From NCBI GenBank assembly GCA_039024435.1, contig JBCCQH010000046.1, forward strand, positions 1-53,859: a stretch of DNA of 53,859 nucleotides, read 5' to 3'. The DNA comes from JBCCQH01 sp039024435 (GTDB lineage Bacteria; Bacteroidota; Bacteroidia; J057; JADKCL01). The notes beneath the pieces were generated by a model. The model saw only the letters and a list, made by a program, of their open reading frames with translations. It was not told the origin of the DNA and ran no database searches. Positions 33,318-40,951 of this stretch are shown piece by piece (position 1 is the first letter of the stretch; every line of letters begins with the position of its first letter). The translations under genes and the position numbers were made by a program.

Positions 33318-35324
33318 TCAAATGACTTCCGAAGGGCTGATCTTGAAGTACTCGACAAAGCACTTGCTGAAATAAGAGTGGCTGTTGAATCCGGTCAGAA
33401 AAGCGACTTCCCCAATCGGGCCGGTCTGATTGCGGAGCATCTCCATGGCGGCTTCCAGGCGGTAGCGCCGGATAAACTGATTGGGTGAGACGTCGGCAAT
33501 GGCTTTCATCTTGCGGTGCAAGGTTTTGCGGCTCATGCCCAGTTCACGGGCCATGTCTTCGACACTGATGCGCTCATTGGCGAGTTCCCGCTGCATAAAT
33601 TCTCGGACCCGGTGCAGGAATTGGTCTTCCATCGACATTTGTTCCCGGTCGGGAGGATGGAGGAGAAATTCATCCCGATACCGGGCTTTTAGTCGGGCCC
33701 GCGAATCGAGTAAGCCTTGGACGGTGGCTTGCAGTTCTTCCTTGCGGAAGGGCTTGCTCAGATAGGCATCTGCCCCACCTTTAAGACCGGCGACGCGGTT
33801 CTCCGCCTGCGCGAGCGCGGTTAAGAGCACCACCGGAATGTGACTGGTGGTGGCGGCGGATTTTAGTTGCTGACACAATTCCTGGCCGTCCATTTCCGGC
33901 ATCATGACATCGCTGATTACCAGGTCGGGGATGTATTCCTGGGCGAGTTGCCAGGCCCGGGCGCCGTCTTGGGCTTCGCGGATTCGAAATCCTTCCCCCA
34001 AAGCCCGGCGGATGTGGCGGCGCATTTCTGGGTGGTCCTCCGCGATGAGTACCAGGGGCAGATGGTCGGATTCCCGATCTTCGGGCGAAGCGATGGGCTC
34101 CGATTGCGCGGCGCGGTGGTCGACGTCCGGCAGTTCTTCGGAGACCCAAGCAGTTCCGGGATTGCCCGGGGCGGCGTGGTTGTGTACCGGCAGCCGGACG
34201 GAAAATACCGCCCCTCCCTCATTGGTGGCGGTGACCGTGCCGGCGTGCATTTGGATAAATTCTTGCACCAGTGACAGCCCAATGCCTGTGCCGCGGATCA
34301 GGAGGGTCTCCCCACTCGAAGTGCGGAAAAAGCGGTCAAATATTCGGGTCAGATCCGCCTCGGGGATTCCGGGACCGGTATCCCGAACTTCTAGCTCGAT
34401 CCCGTCTGGCGCCGCCGGACGGCAACTCAAGGTCACCGATCCCCCGGAGGGCGTAAATTTCAGGGCATTGGAAAGGAGGTTGCCGATGGCCCGGCGCAAT
34501 TTGCGGGGATCAAAGTCCATCGGGCGTTCCACGAGCGCGGTTGTGAATTGCAACTGGATGTTCCGGGTGCGTGCCAGGGGCTGGAAGCTGTCGGTCAGGT
34601 CACGAAGGAAAGCGATCAGATCGGCCTGGATCGGATTCAGCACGAGAGCGCCGGCATCAATGCGGGCCACTTCCAGCAATTCGTCGATGAGGTCTTGCAA
34701 AACCTGCCCGTAGCGCCGCGCCAACTCGATTTGCCGCAAGATGGCATTGCGCTCATGCAGGTCCATTACCTCTTCCAGGGGTCCGAGTAGCAGCGTCAGT
34801 GGAGTGCGGATTTCGTGGGTGACATTGTCAAAAAACTCCTTTTGCAGGCGTCTGGCTTCTTCGGTGATGGCCCGCTGTCGCTCGGCTTCTTCCAGGGCAG
34901 CGGCGGATTCCTGGCCTGCTTTGCCGAGGGTCCATTCCTGGATCGCTTTTTCCAGCGTGGTTTCCAGATCGCTCAGGTCGATGGGCTTGACGATGAAGTC
35001 CAGCGCGCCGGCGTTCATGGCCCGGCGGATGTTGGGCATGTCTCCGTAGGCTGAGATCACGACCGATTTCAGCAGGCGATTTCCCCGATTCTGTAGCCGT
35101 TCCAATAGCTCAAGGCCATCGATCTCGGGCATGTTGAGGTCGGTGAAGATCACACCGATGCCGGCTTCCCGTTCGATGACTTCGAGGGCTTCGCGTCCAT
35201 TTTGGGCGAAAAAGAATTGAAGTTCAGTTTGGCGGATTTTGCGGCGAAACTTCTGCCGAAAAAGCGATTCGACGTCGGGTTCGTCGTCGACCACGAGGAT
35301 GTAGGGCCGGCGGGGCGTTTCCAT
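33318..35324 (-). CDS. Soluble hybrid two-component protein: receiver-HisKA-HATPase-receiver-AraC
   Basis: This 668-residue protein has no signal peptide, membrane helix or periplasmic sensor, unlike common Bacteroidota hybrid two-component systems. The order is receiver 1 (about 8-125; D14-D15, acceptor D62, K113), HisKA with 'NVTHEIRTPLTLLLGPLEEV' (H170), HATPase with 'DTGPGIPEADLTRIFDRFF' and 'RGTGIGLSL', receiver 2 (about 424-540; acceptor D472, K524) and an AraC-type DNA-binding domain (about 570-668, 'SVEDMARELGMSRKTLHRKM'). Input therefore probably comes through phosphorylation of receiver 1, perhaps from the adjacent 1137-residue kinase, with transcription as output. Target genes are unknown. 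Confidence 0.92.
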   Translation of the reverse strand: METPRRPYILVVDDEPDVESLFRQKFRRKIRQTELQFFFAQNGREALEVIEREAGIGVIFTDLNMPEIDGLELLERLQNRGNRLLKSVVISAYGDMPNIRRAMNAGALDFIVKPIDLSDLETTLEKAIQEWTLGKAGQESAAALEEAERQRAITEEARRLQKEFFDNVTHEIRTPLTLLLGPLEEVMDLHERNAILRQIELARRYGQVLQDLIDELLEVARIDAGALVLNPIQADLIAFLRDLTDSFQPLARTRNIQLQFTTALVERPMDFDPRKLRRAIGNLLSNALKFTPSGGSVTLSCRPAAPDGIELEVRDTGPGIPEADLTRIFDRFFRTSSGETLLIRGTGIGLSLVQEFIQMHAGTVTATNEGGAVFSVRLPVHNHAAPGNPGTAWVSEELPDVDHRAAQSEPIASPEDRESDHLPLVLIAEDHPEMRRHIRRALGEGFRIREAQDGARAWQLAQEYIPDLVISDVMMPEMDGQELCQQLKSAATTSHIPVVLLTALAQAENRVAGLKGGADAYLSKPFRKEELQATVQGLLDSRARLKARYRDEFLLHPPDREQMSMEDQFLHRVREFMQRELANERISVEDMARELGMSRKTLHRKMKAIADVSPNQFIRRYRLEAAMEMLRNQTGPIGEVAFLTGFNSHSYFSKCFVEYFKISPSEVI

Positions 35325-35374
35325 TGCTGCTGATTGGACTGCAAGCCAAAATTGCTTAGGTTAGACCTGCTCAA

Positions 35375-35382
35375 CAAAACTA
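35375..35382 (-). promoter_or_regulatory. Predicted -7 element of the hybrid regulator gene
   Basis: The minus strand reads TAGTTTTG (35382-35375), an exact TAnnTTTG, 50 bases before the start codon. TTCG at 35404-35401 is near the -33 position. It sits back to back with a plus-strand -7 element three bases away. Confidence 0.45.
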
Positions 35383-35384
35383 AA

Positions 35385-35392
35385 TATTTTTG
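35385..35392 (+). promoter_or_regulatory. Predicted -7 element of the DinB-like gene
   Basis: TATTTTTG matches TAnnTTTG, 15 bases before the ATG at 35408. The -33 region has TTAG (35361-35364), a weak match. Confidence 0.4.
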
Positions 35393-35407
35393 TGAAATCC
35401 CGAAGCA

Positions 35408-35872
35408 ATGCTTGAATTTGCCCTCGAATCGCTGCGACAGGTGCGTCAGAATTTTCTCCACCTCGCCGATGAACTGGATGCCACGACCTTGAATGCGATC
35501 CCGTCGGGATTTCGGAACCACATCGCCTGGCATCTGGGGCACTTGATCGCGGTGCAGCAGCATTTGTGTTGTGTGCGGGCAGGAAGGGCGCCCCAAGCTC
35601 CGGATTGGGTGATGAAACGATTTGCCCGGGGCACCGTTCCCCGGGGTCCGGTCACGCCTGTAGAAATGCGCGTTCTCCGGGAACTGCTCTTCGTCCACGT
35701 AGACCAATTGGCTCAGGACTACGCCGACGGCCGGCTGACCACATTCCAAGCCTACGACAGCAGTTTGGGGGTCCGAATGGCGAGCATCGAGGATGCGATT
35801 TGTTTTTTGCCGGTGCACGAAGGCACCCATCTGGGATACGCCATGGCAATGCGGCGGCAATTGAACAATTGA
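35408..35872 (+). CDS. DinB family protein
   Basis: This 154-residue protein has the DinB/YfiT four-helix layout, with histidines positioned to bind a metal: 'NHIAWHLGHLIAVQQHL' in helix 2 (about residues 37-53) and 'VHEGTHLGYAMAMRRQL' in the last helix. Many family members are thiol-dependent enzymes or transferases; in bacillithiol-producing bacteria some act as bacillithiol S-transferases (BstA type). With bshA in the same window that role is possible but unproven. Single gene, divergent from the hybrid regulator. Confidence 0.85.
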   Translation: MLEFALESLRQVRQNFLHLADELDATTLNAIPSGFRNHIAWHLGHLIAVQQHLCCVRAGRAPQAPDWVMKRFARGTVPRGPVTPVEMRVLRELLFVHVDQLAQDYADGRLTTFQAYDSSLGVRMASIEDAICFLPVHEGTHLGYAMAMRRQLNN

Positions 35873-35986
35873 GTCCCGGAACGGCTACCGAGCCGATACA
35901 GAGGAGTCACCGCGCCAACAAAATGCCGGTTATCCGCTTCGGAATATGAATTTTATCAGAAAAAACGCTGGTTTGCCTCGAATTCC

Positions 35987-36016
35987 TTTGCGGTATCACA
36001 AAAACCAATATATTCG
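35987..36016 (+). promoter_or_regulatory. Predicted promoter of the NUDIX gene
   Basis: TTTG (35987-35990), an 18-base spacer and TATATTCG (36009-36016, one mismatch to TAnnTTTG) form a well-spaced promoter. The start site would fall near 36021-36023, at the proposed GTG start, suggesting a leaderless or very short leader. Confidence 0.4.
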
Positions 36017-36020
36017 CGGC

Positions 36021-36443
36021 GTGACTGATGTAACCAGAGCCATAATTGTTCGTGACGGAGCGGTCCTTGCCGCTCAGCGTCCGACTACGATGTCCTTGCC
36101 TCTGCTGTGGGAACTGCCGGGAGGGAAAATTGAACCGGATGAAGATCCGCACCATTGCCTCCAACGTGAAACCTACGAAGAATTGCGATTGTCGATTGGA
36201 ATTTTGGAGCGTTTGCCCCACGTAGACCGATTTTTTCGCAACAAACATTACCGGATGCATCCCTATCTCTGTGAGGTGACCGGAGGAACCCTTGAAGTCA
36301 TCGAGCACGCCCAAGCCACCTGGCAACCGATTGTGCATTTGTTTGACTTGGAATGGGCACCGGCCGAAGGAATGGTCCTGCGTGCCTGGATGGCCGAACG
36401 CCTTGCGACTGCGCGTTCCGAGAAATCCATCGTTACGCGTTGA
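36021..36443 (+). CDS. NUDIX hydrolase (MutT-like)
   Basis: This protein of about 140 residues hydrolyses a nucleoside diphosphate derivative, possibly an oxidised dNTP. The NUDIX box is 'GGKIEPDEDPHHCLQRETYE' followed by EL, which fits GX5EX7REUXEE, but the Gly near the box end is Arg. 'VTDVTRAIIVRDGAVLAAQR' is the usual MutT N-terminus. I choose the GTG at 36021 because that conserved region starts there; an ATG at 35946 would add 25 residues that do not look conserved. No operon partner. Confidence 0.85.
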   Translation: MTDVTRAIIVRDGAVLAAQRPTTMSLPLLWELPGGKIEPDEDPHHCLQRETYEELRLSIGILERLPHVDRFFRNKHYRMHPYLCEVTGGTLEVIEHAQATWQPIVHLFDLEWAPAEGMVLRAWMAERLATARSEKSIVTR

Positions 36444-36591
36444 TTCCGCCCGCGATTGAGTAAACTATCCGATTGCACACTTTTCCTTTCGCGATCCCCC
36501 CTTTCTACTGAGCAAGTTCTGGGCTTGCCGGATCCCTTTTCGGAACAGATTTTGCGGTAAGCCTCCCGACCGGTCCCGGAAGCGCCGTCGA

Positions 36592-36623
36592 TTGGGCGCT
36601 TGTGGCTGTGTTTTGTACATTTG
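36592..36623 (+). promoter_or_regulatory. Predicted promoter of the 278-residue secreted protein gene
   Basis: TACATTTG at 36616-36623 is an exact TAnnTTTG. TTGG (36592-36595) lies 20 bases upstream at the -33 position. The ATG follows 29 bases after the -7 element. Confidence 0.55.
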
Positions 36624-36652
36624 CAGAGCAAATTCATATTGAGATCAACCCA

Positions 36653-37489
36653 ATGAAACATTTTTCCCCTTCTTTGAAAGCAACTTTACTACTCCTATTC
36701 TTTTCCGTTTCGGTCGGGCAAACCGCGTTTGCGGCCAGTTACGATGTCTTTCTAGTTCGAGGCGATATCCTTTACGAAGGTTCCGGCGAGCAATTGGAAT
36801 GCGGAGCGGTACTGGCTTCGGGAGAACGAATCAAATTTAGTGATCCGGATGCATTTGCGGTCCTGATCGGGGAAGGCGCGCGCTACACGCTCAGCGGAAA
36901 AAACCTCGGCACGAAGTTCAAGGCCGGTGAATTCTTCACCGTCAAGAGCGCCACCAAAAGGGGCAAAACAGGCATGGCGGCCCGCCCGGCCCCCAAGATC
37001 AAAGAACTTGCCGACATCAAGGAGCACCTCGGTGCGGAACCCTTTCTGATTTTGGGCGAGGCCCATTTGCCAGTTTCCATGGAGAAAGTGGGCCTGGCCA
37101 AAGACGCCCAATTTTTCCTGCGCTTCAAAAAGGCGGGTGAGTTGGTGCCGGCCACCGTGCGCACCGTCTACCGCCGCAATACGCTGGTGCTCGATGCCGA
37201 ACCCATCCTCAATGTCGGCTCGCCGAATCAGCTTTCTGAATTTAAACTGATGCTGTTCAGCGGAATTGGGCAACCCCACGAAGAAGTCGCCGCTTTTGAT
37301 CCGGTGCTGATCAACCCGACGACATTTGGCGAGGAAATCAATGGTTTTGTCAATGCCTTGCGGACGGGATTGGGGGCGGATGGTCTGGCAGGAGCTGACC
37401 TGAAGCAACATATCCTGGACTACCTGGTCGAATATTACGGACGTCCTGAGCAAGGCACGTTTGACGATTGGGTAGAAGAGTTCATTTGA
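36653..37489 (+). CDS. Secreted protein of unknown function
   Basis: This 278-residue protein has a signal peptide ('LKATLLLLFFSVSVGQTAFA', cleavage after AFA). The next 70 residues ('YDVFLVRGDILYEGSGEQLE', 'GERIKFSDPDAFAVLIGEG') resemble a FecR-like beta domain, a pattern found in Bacteroidota proteins that often sit near caspase- or CHAT-like genes; none is present here. The rest is unassigned, with an acidic C-terminus ('FDDWVEEFI'). The ATG at 36653 fits the signal peptide; the frame is open to 36602. The predicted promoter of the following gene overlaps its stop codon. Confidence 0.75.
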   Translation: MKHFSPSLKATLLLLFFSVSVGQTAFAASYDVFLVRGDILYEGSGEQLECGAVLASGERIKFSDPDAFAVLIGEGARYTLSGKNLGTKFKAGEFFTVKSATKRGKTGMAARPAPKIKELADIKEHLGAEPFLILGEAHLPVSMEKVGLAKDAQFFLRFKKAGELVPATVRTVYRRNTLVLDAEPILNVGSPNQLSEFKLMLFSGIGQPHEEVAAFDPVLINPTTFGEEINGFVNALRTGLGADGLAGADLKQHILDYLVEYYGRPEQGTFDDWVEEFI

Positions 37490-37517
37490 ACTTGTGCAAT
37501 TTTTTCTTCTAAATTTG
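37485..37517 (+). promoter_or_regulatory. Predicted promoter of the arylsulfotransferase-like gene
   Basis: TTTG (37485-37488), a 21-base spacer and TAAATTTG (37510-37517, exact TAnnTTTG). The -33 element overlaps the stop codon of the upstream gene, so the downstream gene can be expressed on its own. Confidence 0.55.
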
Positions 37518-37574
37518 CAATGGCGCTCTCCGGCACAGGGTGCGCCGCATACTTGCTTGGACCAATTACTGTTT

Positions 37575-39251
37575 ATGATGAAAAAAACTCTACTTTGCCT
37601 TTTTTTGCTTACGATCTTGACCGGAGGGATGTACGCCCAGAAGACGGTCGGTCTTTTGACCTACGACGATACGGCATTTCAGCCCGGGTACAACCTGATG
37701 TTTCCCCACAACCAGTCGAGCGTCTACCTGTTGGACAACTGTGGTCGCGTCGTCAACTCCTGGGAGCAGCCGTCTGACCGGCGTCCGGGAAACTCGGTTG
37801 AATTGATGGAAAATGGCGATATCATTTTCGCTTCCCGTCCGGCTGATTTTTCGGCGGACCGCATCTGGGCCGGCGGTGGGGGCATGTACGTGGCCCGTCA
37901 CACCTGGGACAATATACCGGTTTGGGAATACGCCCTCAACGACTCGATGAACCGCTTGCACCACGACATTGTGGTGATGCCAAACGGAAATGTCCTGGCG
38001 ATTGCCTGGGAAGTCATCGAAATTGCCGGAATGCTGCAAGCGGGCCGGGATACCGCGGCGATTCCGACCACGGAGTTGTGGCCCGACTGGATTCTCGAAC
38101 TGGAACCAGACGGCAATGGTGGGGCCAATATCGTCTGGGAATGGCATGCGTGGGACCACCTCATCCAGGATTTTGACGCCAATGGGGACAACTTTGGGGT
38201 AGTGGCCGATCACCCCGAGCGGATCGACGTGAACTACTACGACAGTTCTCCGGCCATCGAAGACTGGCACCATTCCAATGCCATCGATTACAATCCTACC
38301 CTCGACCAGATTGCACTGAGTGTTCCGGCTTTCAATGAAATTTGGATCATCGACCACAGTACCACGACCGCCGAAGCCGCGGGTACCACCGGGGGCAACA
38401 GTGGCCGGGGTGGCGATCTGCTCTACCGCTGGGGCAACCCGGCCGCTTACCAGATGGGCGATTCCACCACGCAGCAGTTGTTTTTCCAGCACGATGTCCA
38501 GTGGATCGACGATCACCTGGATTCAACGGTAGCCGATTTCGGTAAGATTGGGGTGTTCAACAATCGCGTGGGGTCCGATTTTTCCACCGTGAACATCATC
38601 AATCAGCCCTGGGACGCCAGCACGAGTTCTTACACCATGAGCAGCGGTGTTTTCCTGCCGACGGGCTTTGACTGGACCTATTCCACTACGCCACCGCAGG
38701 ACATGTGGTCGACCGGACTTTCCGGACTGCAGCGCCTCCCGAACGGAAATACGTTGATCTTGATCGGCCGTTTTGGTCGTGCGATTGAAATCACGCCGAA
38801 CGAAAATATTGTTTGGGAGTACAAGCAACCGCTGGTTCAGGGCAATGCGGCCAGCCAGGGCGATACGCTCAACGTCAACCAAAACTTGACTTTCCGGATG
38901 GACCGTTACATGCCGGATTACCCGGCGTTTGCGAACCGGACGCTGGTTTCCGGGGACTATTTGGAGGTCAATCCAGACACTACGATTTGCACCCTCCCGG
39001 TAGTAGCCGCGGACGACGTTGTGGAGCGTGCGGTTACCATGTACCCCAATCCGACTACGGGCTGGCTCTCCCTGCAACGTGAAACCGGACGCCCGGCCAC
39101 GGTCGAGGTATATGACGTGGTGGGCCATCGGGTTCGCCAGGCGGAAATCAGTGGACTGAATCCCAAGATTGATCTGCGCGGACTACAGCGCGGTATTTAT
39201 TTCGTACGCCTGGACCAGACGTCGGTCGGCAAGGTCATGGTCAGCGAATAA
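37575..39251 (+). CDS. Secreted arylsulfotransferase-like protein with T9SS tail
   Basis: This 558-residue protein has a signal peptide ('TLLCLFLLTILTGGMYAQ'); the start is one of two adjacent ATGs (37575 or 37578). The body is a beta-propeller of the arylsulfotransferase (ASST) type: repeated 'xVWEYxxP' edges, 'LHHDIVVMPNGNVLAIAWE', 'DWHHSNAIDYNPTLDQI' and the active-site-like 'FFQHDVQWI' ... 'GKIGVFNNR'. ASST enzymes move sulfate between phenolic esters without PAPS. The His of 'QHD' (about residue 306) could be the sulfate-carrying residue. Activity is inferred. The C-terminal 75 residues ('MYPNPTTGWLSL' onward) are a type A sorting domain. A bidirectional terminator follows. Confidence 0.85.
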   Translation: MMKKTLLCLFLLTILTGGMYAQKTVGLLTYDDTAFQPGYNLMFPHNQSSVYLLDNCGRVVNSWEQPSDRRPGNSVELMENGDIIFASRPADFSADRIWAGGGGMYVARHTWDNIPVWEYALNDSMNRLHHDIVVMPNGNVLAIAWEVIEIAGMLQAGRDTAAIPTTELWPDWILELEPDGNGGANIVWEWHAWDHLIQDFDANGDNFGVVADHPERIDVNYYDSSPAIEDWHHSNAIDYNPTLDQIALSVPAFNEIWIIDHSTTTAEAAGTTGGNSGRGGDLLYRWGNPAAYQMGDSTTQQLFFQHDVQWIDDHLDSTVADFGKIGVFNNRVGSDFSTVNIINQPWDASTSSYTMSSGVFLPTGFDWTYSTTPPQDMWSTGLSGLQRLPNGNTLILIGRFGRAIEITPNENIVWEYKQPLVQGNAASQGDTLNVNQNLTFRMDRYMPDYPAFANRTLVSGDYLEVNPDTTICTLPVVAADDVVERAVTMYPNPTTGWLSLQRETGRPATVEVYDVVGHRVRQAEISGLNPKIDLRGLQRGIYFVRLDQTSVGKVMVSE

Positions 39252-39271
39252 GTTGCGTGTGCTATAACCGC

Positions 39272-39308
39272 AAAAACCCCGCTTAAAATTGCTTTGAGCG
39301 GGGTTTTT
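39272..39308. terminator. Bidirectional terminator
   Basis: AAAAACCCCGCT and AGCGGGGTTTTT pair perfectly over a 13-base loop. The A- and T-runs flank the stem, so it can end both the sulfotransferase-like gene (+) and the reductase gene (-), which converge here. Confidence 0.9.
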
Positions 39309-39325
39309 GGGTGAATCAATTTAGC

Positions 39326-40402
39326 TTACTGGTCGGAGATCGGGTAATCGGTGTACCCTTGCGGACCAGGTGTATAGAACGTCCCGAAGTCGGGCTGATT
39401 GAGTTCCAGGTCATGTTCCATGCGGTGGACGAGGTCGGGGTTGGCCAGGAGGGGACGGCCAAAGGCGACCAGATGGCCTTTGCCGGCTTCTAAATCACTC
39501 TCGGCACGGGCTTTTTCGTAGCCCCCGCTCAGGATGATGGTGCCCGAATAAGCCCCGCGAATCGCTTCTCTGACCGACTCGGGAACCGCCGGTGCCCCCA
39601 TGGCTTCGTGGTTGACGATGTGGATGTACACCACCCCGATGTTGTTCAACTCTTCGGCCAGTTTTGCGTAGGTGGCGTCGAGTTCGTCGTAGATGGCGGT
39701 TCCGTTAAATACGCCGTAGGGCGAAAGGCGAATCCCGGTACGCTCGCCTCCGATCTCAGCGCTGATCGCCTGGGCAACCTCGACGACGAAACGAATGCGG
39801 TTTTCGATGCCGCCGCCGTATTCATCCTGGCGTTGATTGGTGCCGGGGTTGATAAACTGTTCCACAAGGTAGCCATTGGCCGCGTGGATCTCCACTCCGT
39901 CAAAACCGGCGGCAATGGCGTTTTTTGCGGCATTGACGAACTCAGCGATGGCCTGATCGATGTCCGCCTTGGTCATTTCCCGCGGTACGGGGTGGGGCTG
40001 CATCCCCTCTTGATCGGTGTACATCTCACCCGGATTGGCGAGGGGCGAGGGCGCCACAATTTCGGCGCCTTCTTCCATGTTCAGCGGATGCCCGACGCGT
40101 CCGGTGTGCATCAATTGGGCAAAAATCCGACCGCCTTTGTCGTGGACCGCTTGGGTGACGAGCTTCCAGCCTTCCACTTGCGCGGCGCTGTACAAGCCGG
40201 GAATTCGGGCGTAGCCGAGGCCATTGGCACTGGGGGCGGTCCCTTCCGTGATGAGCAGCCCTGCGGTCGCGCGCTGCCCGTAGTACTTCGCCATAAGGTC
40301 AGAAGGAATATTGCCAAGGGCACGGTTTCGGGTCATCGGAGCCATGACCACTCGGTTTTTCAGTTCCAGGGATCCAAGTTTGTACGTGGAAAAGAGTTGC
40401 AT
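39326..40402 (-). CDS. Old yellow enzyme family alkene reductase
   Basis: This 358-residue FMN enzyme should reduce activated C=C bonds with NAD(P)H in the cytosol. Family motifs include 'LELKNRVVMAPMTRNRA', 'GGRIFAQLMHTGR', the substrate-binding His/Asn pair in 'VEIHAANGYLVEQFINP', 'YGGGIENRIRFVVEV' and the FMN phosphate site 'LVAFGRPLLANPDLV'. It resembles the NemA/OYE subgroup. The ATG at 40402 gives the family N-terminus 'MQLFSTYKLG'; the frame is open to 40474. Stand-alone gene ending at a shared terminator. Confidence 0.93.
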   Translation of the reverse strand: MQLFSTYKLGSLELKNRVVMAPMTRNRALGNIPSDLMAKYYGQRATAGLLITEGTAPSANGLGYARIPGLYSAAQVEGWKLVTQAVHDKGGRIFAQLMHTGRVGHPLNMEEGAEIVAPSPLANPGEMYTDQEGMQPHPVPREMTKADIDQAIAEFVNAAKNAIAAGFDGVEIHAANGYLVEQFINPGTNQRQDEYGGGIENRIRFVVEVAQAISAEIGGERTGIRLSPYGVFNGTAIYDELDATYAKLAEELNNIGVVYIHIVNHEAMGAPAVPESVREAIRGAYSGTIILSGGYEKARAESDLEAGKGHLVAFGRPLLANPDLVHRMEHDLELNQPDFGTFYTPGPQGYTDYPISDQ

Positions 40403-40501
40403 AGGACTGTGTGTATTTTGAATAGTTTTGGAATGATCGGTACAATATGAATTAAATAACGGGTTTCCTGGCAAATGGTTGCTTTTTTCTGCGGCGGAGG
40501 C

Positions 40502-40951
40502 CTAACTTTTTTTCCACCGCCGCACCAACGCGATGATTATCAGGCCGAAAAATGCACCGGTACTGTCGATCATCACATCGCCGATGTCGCCTACTCGTCC
40601 GGGGATAAACAATTGGTGGAATTCGTCGCTCGCCGCGTAGAGCATACAGAAACCCAGGATGTACCATTTATTCCGGGCAAAATTCCCCCAGCCGATGGCC
40701 ACGAGCAGGTAGAGGATGAAGTATTCGGTAAAGTGGGCCATTTTGCGGATCACCCAGAAAGCATGGTCCCCAAACCAAGCGCGCAGATCGATGCCCCAGG
40801 AGGCCAAGTATTCCAAAATGAGTCGGCTCAAATTGCCGGAATCACCGCCGGGTTGGTGGGACATTAAGAAGATCAGGGCCATCCAGAAGAGGGCCGGCAA
40901 CCAGAACCGCCAGCGTGTTGGAACAATTTTTCGGGCGGAGGAAGAGCTCAT
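40502..40951 (-). CDS. VanZ family membrane protein
   Basis: This 149-residue protein has about four membrane helices and the VanZ-like signature: 'RKMAHFTEYFILYLLVAI', 'ASDEFHQLFIPGRVGDIGDV' and 'DSTGAFFGLI'. VanZ-like proteins are linked to glycopeptide resistance in some bacteria, but their general function is unknown. The ATG at 40951 overlaps the stop of the upstream transglutaminase-like gene by four bases (ATGA), showing translational coupling; the frame is open to 41005. Confidence 0.88.
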   Translation of the reverse strand: MSSSSARKIVPTRWRFWLPALFWMALIFLMSHQPGGDSGNLSRLILEYLASWGIDLRAWFGDHAFWVIRKMAHFTEYFILYLLVAIGWGNFARNKWYILGFCMLYAASDEFHQLFIPGRVGDIGDVMIDSTGAFFGLIIIALVRRWKKS

